In this document: in pieces, positions 14,794-23,095 of the stretch
How the letters are laid out: each line of letters opens with the position of its first letter
Numbering within the stretch: position 1 is the first letter of the stretch
Assembly: GCA_030612665.1 (NCBI GenBank)
Contig: JAUWNL010000006.1
Location: forward strand, 1-36,504
Direction of reading: 5' to 3'
Length of the DNA stretch: 36,504 bases
Source: an archaeon
Lineage (GTDB): Archaea > Nanobdellota > Nanobdellia > Pacearchaeales > UBA284
Notes under the pieces: generated by a model
What the model was told of the DNA's origin: nothing
What the model saw: only the letters and a program-made list of their open reading frames with translations
Database searches by the model: none
Translations under genes and position numbers: made by a program

Positions 14794-14802
14794 TTTATAA
14801 AT
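14794..14802 (+). promoter_or_regulatory. TATA box of the NYN2-mre11-rad50 operon
   Basis: TTTATAAAT, 32 nt upstream of an ATG at 14826 and 39 nt upstream of the leader hairpin. Identical in sequence and spacing to the box in front of NYN copy 1. Confidence 0.65.
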
Positions 14803-14825
14803 TATATAGATATAATATTAATAAC

Positions 14826-14939
14826 ATGATCCCCAGTGATCCTAATGGGTCGCTGGATGAGTTTTTTTTTCTTAGTAATTTTTTTAGATATAATAAATTA
14901 AGGAGAATATTTTTATGGAACCTACTTTGGTCTTCATAG
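14826..14939 (+). CDS. Possible leaderless upstream ORF overlapping NYN copy 2
   Basis: A 37-residue frame starts at the expected transcription start and ends 25 nt inside the NYN gene in another frame. Its start, MIPSDPNGSLDEFFF, matches MFPSDPTGSLDDFIF from the ORF before NYN copy 1 without gaps, after which the two diverge. The similarity may come from constraint on the hairpin RNA rather than on a peptide. If translated, ribosomes would melt the hairpin and arrive at the NYN start region, which would allow coupling. Confidence 0.35.
   Translation: MIPSDPNGSLDEFFFLSNFFRYNKLRRIFLWNLLWSS
14833..14856 (+). other. Conserved 10-bp leader hairpin of NYN copy 2
   Basis: CCAGTGATCC, loop TAAT, GGGTCGCTGG pair over 10 bp including two U-G pairs. 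Compared with copy 1 (10330-10353), the second base pair is C-G instead of U-A: both bases changed and pairing is kept. The loop also differs (TAAT against TACG). The distance from stem end to the NYN ATG is 58 nt, as in copy 1. Confidence 0.7.
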
Positions 14940-15505
14940 ATGCTGGATTTTTATCTAAATTAAATAAACATTTTGGTAAGGGCAGATATATTAAATATGA
15001 TATCTTAAAGTTTGCTAAATTATTATCAAAAAAACAAAATTTATTTTGTAAGAATATTTTTTACTATACTGCTCCTCCCTTTCAAAGTCCAAGACCTACA
15101 AAAGAGGAATCGATAAGATATAAACAATATGACAAATTCATAAAGAAATTATCTTCTAATGAAATTATTTTAATAAGAGAAGGAAGATGTCAACGATTAA
15201 AAATTAATACAGGAATTTTTATATACAAACAAAAAGCTGTTGATTCATTAGTAATTATGGATATGATGACCGTCCCAATAGACTTTCCAGATATAAAAAA
15301 AATAATTTTAATCGTTTGTGATAGTGATTTTGTTCCAGCCATTAATAAATTAAAAAAATTAAATATTAAAAGCATTCTTTATACTTACTACGATAAGAAA
15401 AGAAATTCTTTATTTTCAACATCAAACGAATTGATAAAAACTGTTGATAAATATGTTCTTTTAAATAAGGCAGATTTTCATAGCTGTCTTTTAAATTTAA
15501 AATGA
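14915..15505 (+). CDS. NYN-domain (PIN-like) predicted ribonuclease, copy 2, in the mre11-rad50 operon
   Basis: 196 residues, homologous throughout to the protein at 9678-10271. Conserved blocks: TLVFIDAGFLSKL, 'FYYTAPPFQSPRPTKEES', 'REGRCQRL', 'KQKAVDSLVIMDMM' and 'LIVCDSDFVPAINKL', then 'LYTYYDKKRNSLFSTSNELI'. The Asp residues expected to bind Mg are all present. A GGAG at 14902-14905 precedes the ATG by 9 nt. The stop overlaps the mre11 start (ATGA, 4 nt), so translation is coupled. In many archaea mre11-rad50 is paired with herA-nurA; here this nuclease takes the linked position. Whether it acts on RNA or on DNA ends is unknown. Confidence 0.8.
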   Translation: MEPTLVFIDAGFLSKLNKHFGKGRYIKYDILKFAKLLSKKQNLFCKNIFYYTAPPFQSPRPTKEESIRYKQYDKFIKKLSSNEIILIREGRCQRLKINTGIFIYKQKAVDSLVIMDMMTVPIDFPDIKKIILIVCDSDFVPAINKLKKLNIKSILYTYYDKKRNSLFSTSNELIKTVDKYVLLNKADFHSCLLNLK

Positions 15506-16719
15506 AATTTGCACATTTAGCTGATTGCCATCTTGGTTCATGGAAAAGTTCTAAACTACAGAGACTGAACATGGAATCATTTAAGTTTGCTATTGCAAGA
15601 TGTATTCAAGAGAAAGTTGATTTTGTATTGATTGCTGGTGATTTGTTTGATGCGGCAATTCCTTCGATTGATGTTCTTAAAGAAGCTACTGCCAAACTCA
15701 AAGAATTAAGTGATAATAATATTGAATGTTATATTATCCCAGGCTCTCATGATTTTAGTGTTTCAGGAAAAAGCATGATTCATGTTCTCGAGAAAGCAGG
15801 ATTATGTCATAATGTAGCTGAATCTGGTTCTGTTGAAACCACGGATTATTTCATTACAGGCCTTAAAGGAGAAAAAAGAGGTCTTGAAGTAAAAAATGTT
15901 GGTTCAATCAAAGATATTGAGAAAAAAAATAAATTTAAGATTTTGATGTTACATACAACTCTCAAAGAAATGAATCTACCTTTTATTGATTCTGTTTCTC
16001 TAAAAGATCTTCCTAAAGGATTTGATTATTATGCCCTTGGCCATATTCATATCAAGAAAATTTTTGATAAAGATAGAGGAAAAAGCAAGGTTGTTTATCC
16101 CGGAGCATTATTTCCTTGTAATTTTTCTGAACTCGAGCATTTTCATTTTGGTTCTTTTTTTATTGTGAAGTTTGATAAAGTTAAGGGAATAGATTTACAA
16201 GAAATTAAAGTTAAAATTAAAGAAGTAATTAATTTTGATATTAATGCAGATAATGAAAATCCACAAAGTTTAAAAGAAAAAGTAATTGAGAAAATTAATG
16301 TTAGTGTAACCAATAATGTAACCAATAAAATAGTTACACTAAGAATTTCAGGGATTCTTGCTTCTGGAAAACCAAGTGAAATTGATTTTAGAATTATTAA
16401 TGAAGAATTTGAAAAAGCAGGCGCTTATTGCGTGCTTAGGAATACTTCTAAACTTATGAGCAAGGAATTCGAATTAGCTTATAAAGAACTTAAAGACCTT
16501 GAAATTGATACAGTTGATATTTTTAATTTCGAGAAAGAGATTATCAAGAAAATGATTGAACAGAAAATTATTGAACATGGAGATAAAGATAAAGTGATTG
16601 AATTAATGAAATGTTTTGATGTGGAAAAAATAGAAGGAGAAACTAACGATACTTTCGCTTATCGACTCACGAATGAAGTTATAAAAAAATTAAAATTAAA
16701 ATTCATAAAAAAATGTTGA
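15502..16719 (+). CDS. mre11: DNA double-strand break repair nuclease Mre11
   Basis: 405 residues. Phosphoesterase motifs in order: ADCHLG (D8, H10), AGDLFD (D47), PGSHD (the GNHD motif with Ser for Asn, 81-84), LHTTL, and 'YALGHIHIKK'. The C-terminal region carries the capping domain and Rad50-binding helices. With Rad50 it forms the MR complex that processes DNA ends with Mn-dependent nuclease activity. It overlaps the NYN gene by 4 nt upstream and rad50 by 7 nt downstream. The GSHD variant keeps the catalytic His and Asp. Confidence 0.94.
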   Translation: MKFAHLADCHLGSWKSSKLQRLNMESFKFAIARCIQEKVDFVLIAGDLFDAAIPSIDVLKEATAKLKELSDNNIECYIIPGSHDFSVSGKSMIHVLEKAGLCHNVAESGSVETTDYFITGLKGEKRGLEVKNVGSIKDIEKKNKFKILMLHTTLKEMNLPFIDSVSLKDLPKGFDYYALGHIHIKKIFDKDRGKSKVVYPGALFPCNFSELEHFHFGSFFIVKFDKVKGIDLQEIKVKIKEVINFDINADNENPQSLKEKVIEKINVSVTNNVTNKIVTLRISGILASGKPSEIDFRIINEEFEKAGAYCVLRNTSKLMSKEFELAYKELKDLEIDTVDIFNFEKEIIKKMIEQKIIEHGDKDKVIELMKCFDVEKIEGETNDTFAYRLTNEVIKKLKLKFIKKC

Positions 16720-18770
16720 TTAAAAAGATAAAACTAGAAAATATAAGGAGTTATGTTAAACAAGAAATTGAATTTCCTAAAGGAAGTATTCTTTTGAGCG
16801 GGAATATTGGTGCTGGTAAAACAACTGTACTTCTTGCTGTTGAGTTTGCATTATTTGGGTTACAACGAGGAATTATTGACGGAGCTGCACTTCTTAGAAA
16901 TGGAACAAACAAAGGATCAGTTGAACTTGAAATAGAGATTAATAGAAAAAAGATTAAACTTAAAAGAACTCTCAAGAGGAAAAAAGATAGTATTGTTCAG
17001 GACAACGCAGTTCTTGAAAAAAATGGAGAAGAAAAAGAGTTAAGTGTTACTGAACTTAAGGCATTTGTTTTGAATACTCTTAATTATCCTCCCCAACTTT
17101 TGAAAAAACAGAATTTAATTTATAGGTATACTGTCTATACTCCTCAAGAGCAGATGAAGTATATTCTCCTCTCTAAATCAGAAGAGAGAATAGATATAAT
17201 AAGAAAAATTTTTAATATTGATAAATATAAGAGAATTGAAGATTCTTGTAATATCTTTATTTCTAAAATCAGAGAATTGAGCAAGCTCAAAGAAGGCCAG
17301 CTTTCTGATATGGATTTTAAAAGAAATGAATTGGCGAAGAAAAAAGCAAGTTTTGTGGAGATTGAGAAAGAACTTGAAAAAATTCTTCCTAAATTTGAGA
17401 AGATACAACAAGAAATAAAGGAAATTAAAAAAGAAAATGAGGAACTGCAGTCAGGTCTTAAAAAATTCAATGAGTTGAAACAAGATCTCGCTAAAGATGA
17501 AACAGAACTTCATGAGAAACAAGAACAATTAGGGGATTTTAGAGAATCTTTTGAGAGGATAGAAAAAATGGTTTTGAAATTGAAAAAAGAGGTTGAGATT
17601 AAAATTGATGTCAATTTAATTGGAAAAAAAGATATGTTTGAACAAGCGTATGACAAAAAGTCAGAAGAAGAAAGGAGATGCGGGAAAGAAATTTCTGGTT
17701 TTCTCGCTGTGAAAGCAAGGTTAGAATCAGATAATAAAAAGATTTCTTCTCTTAAGATTTGTCCAGTTTGTAAACAAGAAGTTAGTGAAGAGCACAGAAA
17801 GAAAATTAATGGAGAAATAAATACTGAGATTAAGAGGCTTGATAAGAATATAAAAGAAAAAGAAAAAATAGTTCATGATTTAAATGAACAAATTGAAGAT
17901 TTAGAAAAAAAACTTAAAGAAATTACAGAAAAGGAAAGAATTTTCGAAGGATTAAAAGTTAAAAGCTCTACTTTGAAAGAAAAGCAAAAAGAGAAAGAAG
18001 AATTAACAAAGAAAATTACCTGGCTAGAAAGAAAAGTTGATGAATTGAGAGCCACTAAACAACAAATCAAAGATGAAATTTTTAAATATGAGAATTTTGA
18101 GAATAATAAAAAGAAAATTGATAGGGAATTAATGGAGAAATTGGAGGAAGAGAAAGAGGTTATTCAAGAAAAGGCAAGTTTTGAAAAAGGAAAGAAAGAT
18201 GTGGAAATAGAAGTAAAAGAATTGGAACAAGAGATTAAAAGCAAGGAAAAAGTAGCTGAGGATCTTCAAAAGATTTCTGAGCTTAGAGATTGGCTTTCAA
18301 AACAATTTATTCTAGTTATGCAGCAAATTGAAAAACAAGTTATGTATAAACTTAATCTCGAGTTTAACTTGTTATTTAAGAAATGGTTTTCTATGCTTGT
18401 CGAAGATGCTCTTGAGGCAAGAATTGACATAGATTTCACACCTTTTGTTGAACAATCTGGATATGATATAAGTTATGCTTATCTAAGTGGAGGAGAGCGC
18501 ACTGCTCTTGCTCTTGCATACAGGCTTTCCTTGAATCAGGTTATAAATTCAATGCTCTCTAAAATTTCTACAAGAAGCATATTGATTCTTGATGAACCAA
18601 CAGAAGGGTTTAGTTCAGAACAACTTGATAAAATGCGCGAGGTTCTTAAGGAAATTAAGGTTGAGCAGTTGATTCTAGTCAGTCATGAATCTAAGGTAGA
18701 GAGTTTTGTTGATAATGTCATTAACTTCATTAAAAAGGCGAACGAGACTGAGGTACAACAAAATATTTAA
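16713..18770 (+). CDS. rad50: DNA repair ATPase Rad50
   Basis: 685 residues, an SMC-like ABC ATPase. Walker A is GNIGAGKTT (30-38). Long heptad-rich coiled coils surround the zinc hook CPVC (C350, C353). The signature motif is YLSGGERTALALAYRLSL (near 590), Walker B is ILILDEPTEG, followed by the H-loop LVSHE. The coiled coils are short against typical archaeal Rad50 (about 850-900 residues), as often in reduced DPANN genomes. It overlaps mre11 by 7 nt. The hook cysteines are intact, so dimerisation through zinc is expected. Confidence 0.95.
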   Translation: MLIKKIKLENIRSYVKQEIEFPKGSILLSGNIGAGKTTVLLAVEFALFGLQRGIIDGAALLRNGTNKGSVELEIEINRKKIKLKRTLKRKKDSIVQDNAVLEKNGEEKELSVTELKAFVLNTLNYPPQLLKKQNLIYRYTVYTPQEQMKYILLSKSEERIDIIRKIFNIDKYKRIEDSCNIFISKIRELSKLKEGQLSDMDFKRNELAKKKASFVEIEKELEKILPKFEKIQQEIKEIKKENEELQSGLKKFNELKQDLAKDETELHEKQEQLGDFRESFERIEKMVLKLKKEVEIKIDVNLIGKKDMFEQAYDKKSEEERRCGKEISGFLAVKARLESDNKKISSLKICPVCKQEVSEEHRKKINGEINTEIKRLDKNIKEKEKIVHDLNEQIEDLEKKLKEITEKERIFEGLKVKSSTLKEKQKEKEELTKKITWLERKVDELRATKQQIKDEIFKYENFENNKKKIDRELMEKLEEEKEVIQEKASFEKGKKDVEIEVKELEQEIKSKEKVAEDLQKISELRDWLSKQFILVMQQIEKQVMYKLNLEFNLLFKKWFSMLVEDALEARIDIDFTPFVEQSGYDISYAYLSGGERTALALAYRLSLNQVINSMLSKISTRSILILDEPTEGFSSEQLDKMREVLKEIKVEQLILVSHESKVESFVDNVINFIKKANETEVQQNI

Positions 18771-18792
18771 ACAAAAAAAGCTAAATTCTAGT

Positions 18793-20223
18793 ATGGTAAA
18801 AAGAGAGGCAATTTTCATTATAGTATGTTCTATCTTTTTTATATTTCTTCTATCCTTTTTATCTCCCTTGATTGTTTCACAGGGATATGATGCAATTACT
18901 ATCCAAGAAGAGAAGGTTATTAATGATGTTATTGCTAAAGAACTAAATATTCCTGCAGAATTTGAACTTAAGATTAGAAATAATCAACTTAGTGCAGATA
19001 ATTTTGAAATTTATTCATTACTTGATGTGATTATCACACCACTTGGAACCTTTGTGATTGAACCTTCTACTGTCAAGACTATAAAGGTTACTGTAATGCC
19101 AAGGACTAAGCAAGAGGGAAGGTTTGGGATTACTTACTATATTCGTGGAGAGAATGCTGGACCAGCACAAGCAAAACAAGATAGTTTAGTTATTGAAGTT
19201 TCTTTGTTTTCAGATATTGTGGGGATTAGTATTCCTAAAACCATTGATAGAGAAAGAACAGAATTAACTTTTAAGATTTCAAATCCTGAAAATATGGATT
19301 TTGGAAAGGGAACTGTTGTTGTTGAGAGTGATTTTTTTGATTTTGAAAAAAATGTTGACTTGGGCCCAGGAGTAAGCCAAGAAATAAAACCTGATTTGAA
19401 AGATTTACAAAATTTGGATGCTGGGGATTATACTATTAAATTTAAATTTAATCTTGATGATCATAAAGGAATCGAGCTTATTGCAGAGAGAGATGTTAAA
19501 TTAATTGAAGTAATAAAAATCACAGAAAGTGATTTTAAGAGAACAGGATTATTGAGTTATACGAGAAATATTATTAAGAAGAATGATGGGAATGTTGAAC
19601 AATATGTTCGTCTTGAAATCAGTCAATTTATTCTTGAAAGGATTTTTTCTAGATATAATGTTGAGCCAGATGATTCTTATTATTCTGGCTTGATGCATGT
19701 AGCTGTTTGGCAACGGGAATTAAAGACTGGCGAAACTCTTGAGATTAAAGCTACAATTGATTATACTATCCCTGTCTTGATTTTGATTGCCCTGATTATT
19801 CTTTATGTTGGAATACAAATTGCGAAGCGTCCAAGAATAATTTTAAGAAAAAAAGTTGTAAAGGTTAGGACTAAAGGGGGAGAATTTGCATTAAAAATAA
19901 TATTAATTGTTAAAAATATTGGTTCTATAGCAGAAGATGTTATTATTGTGGATAGATTACCTATGTCTGCAAAGATACATAGAAGGTTTAGTGTAATTAA
20001 GCCAGACAAAATTGAAGGAAACAGGCTAATCTGGAAGTTTGAAAAATTAATGCCTGGAGAAGAACATATTCTTTCATATGTTATCTATAGTAAAGTTGTA
20101 CCTATAGGAAAAATACATATTCCTAGAGCAGTATCACACTATACAGATGTTAAAGGCAAACGCAAGATCTCTTATTCTACAAAACTCTATGTTGTTCATG
20201 AACCAGTAATAGGAAAAGATTAA
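18793..20223 (+). CDS. Two-pass membrane protein with extracytoplasmic Ig-like region and DUF11-like C-terminal domain
   Basis: 476 residues. Residues 7-27 are a signal/anchor. Residues 30-320 are beta-rich Ig/COG1470-like domains ('FVIEPSTVKTIKVTVMPR', 'LTFKISNPENMDFGKGTVVV'). A second membrane segment, IPVLILIALIILYVGIQIA, lies near 320-340, followed by KRPRIILRKK. The last 110 residues (IVDRLP...LIWKFEKLMPGEEHILSYVIYSKV) resemble the DUF11 repeat, which is usually extracellular; charge rules would place it in the cytoplasm here, which is odd. The ATG at 18793 was chosen because TATTTAAA (near 18764) lies about 30 nt before it; a longer frame starts within rad50. Function unknown. Confidence 0.65.
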   Translation: MVKREAIFIIVCSIFFIFLLSFLSPLIVSQGYDAITIQEEKVINDVIAKELNIPAEFELKIRNNQLSADNFEIYSLLDVIITPLGTFVIEPSTVKTIKVTVMPRTKQEGRFGITYYIRGENAGPAQAKQDSLVIEVSLFSDIVGISIPKTIDRERTELTFKISNPENMDFGKGTVVVESDFFDFEKNVDLGPGVSQEIKPDLKDLQNLDAGDYTIKFKFNLDDHKGIELIAERDVKLIEVIKITESDFKRTGLLSYTRNIIKKNDGNVEQYVRLEISQFILERIFSRYNVEPDDSYYSGLMHVAVWQRELKTGETLEIKATIDYTIPVLILIALIILYVGIQIAKRPRIILRKKVVKVRTKGGEFALKIILIVKNIGSIAEDVIIVDRLPMSAKIHRRFSVIKPDKIEGNRLIWKFEKLMPGEEHILSYVIYSKVVPIGKIHIPRAVSHYTDVKGKRKISYSTKLYVVHEPVIGKD

Positions 20224-20246
20224 AAATAGTTAAGTTATGCAAAATT

Positions 20247-20501
20247 ATGGTATTGGAATCTTTAGAAAAAGCTTTAATAGACTCAGTAAAGAATGGTTGT
20301 GGTGCTGTCGCACTTACTGCTTTATTTTATACTGTTTGTACTATTAATCCCCCAAGTGATTTTAATTTTTTAGATATGGGTGGTTTATCTTTGTTAATGG
20401 GAATTATAGCATGTTATGCTTCCTTGCCTTTCTATTTTATTCATTATCATACTAAGGAAAAGGAAGAGAAGAAAGAGGAAAAATATAAAGATAAGTTTTA
20501 A
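20247..20501 (+). CDS. Small membrane protein with charged tail
   Basis: 84 residues. Two hydrophobic segments (GAVALTALFYTVCTI around 19-33, and LSLLMGIIACYASLPFYFI around 47-65) are followed by a Lys/Glu-rich tail (KEKEEKKEEKYKDKF). No family recognised. It lies between the Ig-like membrane protein and asnS on the same strand, with about 24 nt on each side. Confidence 0.5.
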   Translation: MVLESLEKALIDSVKNGCGAVALTALFYTVCTINPPSDFNFLDMGGLSLLMGIIACYASLPFYFIHYHTKEKEEKKEEKYKDKF

Positions 20502-20525
20502 ATATGATTTTTTCTTTTATTTAAT

Positions 20526-21824
20526 ATGACTGGGACGAGTTTTATTTCAATAAATGAGGCAATAAAAAAGAAGAAAGGCAAGATAGCTATTCGTGGGTGG
20601 ATTTATCGCGAGCGCGGTTCTAATAAATTTAAATTTCTCGTTATCAGAGATTCAACTAATCTTATTCAAGTTGTACTTAAGAAAGAAAAATTCAAAAAAC
20701 AATGGAAAGAAATTGATGCTCTTCAAATTGAAGCATCTATTGAGGTTGAAGGAACTATTAAAGAAGATAAGAGAGCACCAATTGGATTTGAGGTTCAAGC
20801 TGAAAAGATAAAAATTATTGGCAAGTCAGATAATTTTCCAATTCAAAAAGACCAATCAACAGAATTCTTGCTTGATAATAGACATCTCTGGATTAGGTCA
20901 AGAAAAATGGTTTCAATTATGAAAATACGTTCTACAGTTTTTCAAGCTCTGAGAGAGTATTTCAATAATCTCGGTTATTATGAATTCCATTCTCCATCTA
21001 TTTCGTCTGTTGCTGAATCTGGACAAGAACTTTTTGAAGTAAAATACTACAATCATAAATTATTTCTTTCACAGACTTGGCAATTCCACGCAGAAGCAGC
21101 AATGTATGGTCTTGAGAAGATTTATACTATTGCTCCAAGTTTCAGAGCAGAAAAATCAAAAACCACGAGACATTTATCTGAATATTGGCATACTGAAGTT
21201 GAAGCTGCTTGGATGAATCTTGATGAACTTATGGACCTTGGAGAAGGAACTGTGAAACATGTCCTTAAAAGAGTTCTTGAAAAAAATAAAAAAGAATTAA
21301 AAATTCTTAATCGCGATACTAATATCTTAAAAAAATATCTCACAAAAAAATGGCCAAGAATTACTTATGATAAAGCTCTCAAATTGCTTAAAGAAAAAAA
21401 GAAAATGAAAATTCTTTGGGGCAAGGATCTTAGAACAATTGAGGAGGATAAATTAACCCAGATTTATGGGTTGCCTGTTTTTATTACACATTATCCAAAA
21501 AAAGAAATGGCTTTTTACAAACCCCGCGATCCTAAAACTCCAAAAACATCTATATGTTTTGATTTGATTGTGCCAGAAGGGTGGTGTGAATTGATTGGTG
21601 GTTCAGAGAGAGATACAAACATAAAGGAATTAAAAAAATCCTTGAAGGCAATAAAAGAAAAACTTGAAAATTATAGATGGTATCTTGACATAAATAAATA
21701 TGGGGCTATTCCGCATGCAGGATTCGGTCTTGGAACTGAAAGGCTTATTGCCTGGATATGTAAACTTGATTCAGTTAAAGATGCAATTGGATTTCCAAGA
21801 ACAATGTTAAGATATTCCCCTTAA
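20526..21824 (+). CDS. asnS: Asparaginyl-tRNA synthetase (class IIb)
   Basis: 432 residues. An N-terminal OB-fold anticodon-binding domain (IAIRGWIYRERGSNKFKFLVIRD, residues 20-110) precedes the class II core. Motif 2 is in 'TIAPSFRAEKSKTTRHLSEYWHTEVEAAW', and motif 3 is GFGLGTERLIAWI. The TTRHLSE-W-E sequence and the terminal GFPRT favour AsnRS over AspRS, whose motif usually ends FPRD. The motif EYWHTE differs from the common EFWMIE. A non-discriminating AspRS is the main alternative. The start is close to leaderless. Confidence 0.82.
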   Translation: MTGTSFISINEAIKKKKGKIAIRGWIYRERGSNKFKFLVIRDSTNLIQVVLKKEKFKKQWKEIDALQIEASIEVEGTIKEDKRAPIGFEVQAEKIKIIGKSDNFPIQKDQSTEFLLDNRHLWIRSRKMVSIMKIRSTVFQALREYFNNLGYYEFHSPSISSVAESGQELFEVKYYNHKLFLSQTWQFHAEAAMYGLEKIYTIAPSFRAEKSKTTRHLSEYWHTEVEAAWMNLDELMDLGEGTVKHVLKRVLEKNKKELKILNRDTNILKKYLTKKWPRITYDKALKLLKEKKKMKILWGKDLRTIEEDKLTQIYGLPVFITHYPKKEMAFYKPRDPKTPKTSICFDLIVPEGWCELIGGSERDTNIKELKKSLKAIKEKLENYRWYLDINKYGAIPHAGFGLGTERLIAWICKLDSVKDAIGFPRTMLRYSP

Positions 21825-21865
21825 TTATTTTTAATCATATTATATTCAATCATTTTAAAATAAAA

Positions 21866-22309
21866 ATGGCAAAGAAAATGAAAAAAATAAAAAAGAAAAA
21901 GAGGATAAAGAAACTAAGAGTTAAAACACTTAAAACAAAAACAAAAAGAGATAACAAAAGACAAATTGCTTCGATTCTAGTCTGGGTTGCTATAGTATTG
22001 TTGTTATTCCAGGGAGTTTATTCAATTGTAGTACGAGATCAACTTGTTTCACAAATTGATGAACAGAGTATGCAAGAATTGACAGATATGGAAGTAACTG
22101 CAGATATGATGAAAGTAACTATTTTGTATATTGCAATACTCTGGATTGTTTTTGCGGTACTTTTCTTTCTTGTAAAGACAGGAGTTGAAAAGAAAAAAGT
22201 TGGTTGGGGCTGGTTATTGGCTTTATCAATAATAACTTTGTTTACAGGGCGTATAGAATCAGCAATTTTAGGAATAATCGCTTCAGTACTTTATGCAAAA
22301 AGCAAATAA
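21866..22309 (+). CDS. Small multi-pass membrane protein with very basic N-terminus
   Basis: 147 residues. Residues 1-33 are almost all Lys/Arg, followed by about four hydrophobic segments (IASILVWVAIVLLLFQGVY, VTILYIAILWIVFAVLFFLV, GWLLALSIITLF, AILGIIASVLYA). No family recognised. It follows asnS by 41 nt. An A-rich repeat tract follows the stop and remains open in the +1 frame, so an original longer tail is possible. Confidence 0.55.
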   Translation: MAKKMKKIKKKKRIKKLRVKTLKTKTKRDNKRQIASILVWVAIVLLLFQGVYSIVVRDQLVSQIDEQSMQELTDMEVTADMMKVTILYIAILWIVFAVLFFLVKTGVEKKKVGWGWLLALSIITLFTGRIESAILGIIASVLYAKSK

Positions 22310-22400
22310 AGCAAGTGAAACAAATAAAGCAAGTGAAAGCAAACAAGTAAAAACAAAGAAAAAACAAGTAAAAACAAGTAAAAACAAAGAAAATAAAATC
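22310..22400 (+). repeat. A-rich short tandem repeat tract
   Basis: Imperfect repeats of AAACAAGTAAAA and AAGCAAGTGAAA fill the spacer between the membrane protein and the MBL hydrolase. The +1 frame is open through the tract and encodes Lys/Ser/Glu-rich sequence ending near 22413. Confidence 0.6.
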
Positions 22401-22424
22401 CTCGAAATAAAGTAAAAATAGAGA

Positions 22425-23090
22425 ATGAAAATAAAAGAAATAGACTTGGAATGGCTTGGCCATGCGAGTATTAGAATAAAAAGTGGCAAGAAAGTAATTT
22501 ATATTGATCCTTATCAAATCTCAGTGAAGGAAAAAGCAGATATAATTCTTATAACCCACAGTCATTTTGATCATTGTTCTCTTCAAGATATTGAAAAAAT
22601 TGTAAAAGACGGCACAATTATTGTTTGTACTGCTGATTCTCAGAGTAAGATTGCTAGGATCGAGAAAAAAATTAAGATGGGATTAATTGAAGCTGGTAAA
22701 GGATTTAATGTTGGTAAAATTAAAATTCAGGCTATTCCAGCATATAATCTAAATAAAAAATTTCATCAAAAAAGTGAAGGGTGGGTTGGTTATATAGTTC
22801 AAATTGGTAGTGTTGTAGTTTATCATTCTGGTGATACTGATGTTATCAAAGAAATGGAAAAGCTAACAGGTTATTCAAAAAAAGGAAATTATTTTGTTGC
22901 TCTATTGCCTGTTGGTGGAACATATACTATGGATGCTGAAGAAGCATCTAGGGCTGCTTCAATCATTAAACCTACATTAGCTATTCCAATACATTGGGGT
23001 TCAATCATAGGGAGTAGAAATGACGCTAAGAAATTTGTTGAACTGTGTAATGCAAAAGGAATAAAAGCCGAGATTTTGGAAAAAAGTTGA
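22425..23090 (+). CDS. UPF0173-type metal-dependent hydrolase (metallo-beta-lactamase fold)
   Basis: 221 residues. It begins LEWLGHASIRI, the characteristic UPF0173 N-terminus. The zinc motif is THSHFDH (44-50), followed by 'AIPAYN', the metal-bridging Asp in 'YHSGDTDVI', 'LLPVGGTYTMDAEEA' and the last His in 'IPIHWGS'. The family is related to UlaG/RomA-like hydrolases acting on phosphorylated or lactone substrates, with no settled substrate in archaea. It converges with the unknown gene at 23096-23497. Confidence 0.88.
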   Translation: MKIKEIDLEWLGHASIRIKSGKKVIYIDPYQISVKEKADIILITHSHFDHCSLQDIEKIVKDGTIIVCTADSQSKIARIEKKIKMGLIEAGKGFNVGKIKIQAIPAYNLNKKFHQKSEGWVGYIVQIGSVVVYHSGDTDVIKEMEKLTGYSKKGNYFVALLPVGGTYTMDAEEASRAASIIKPTLAIPIHWGSIIGSRNDAKKFVELCNAKGIKAEILEKS

Positions 23091-23095
23091 ATATA

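Noticed and set aside
18706-18792. Longer start of the Ig-like membrane protein inside rad50
   Set aside because: The extra residues are the shifted frame of the rad50 end. The signal peptide follows the ATG at 18793 directly and the TATA spacing fits it.
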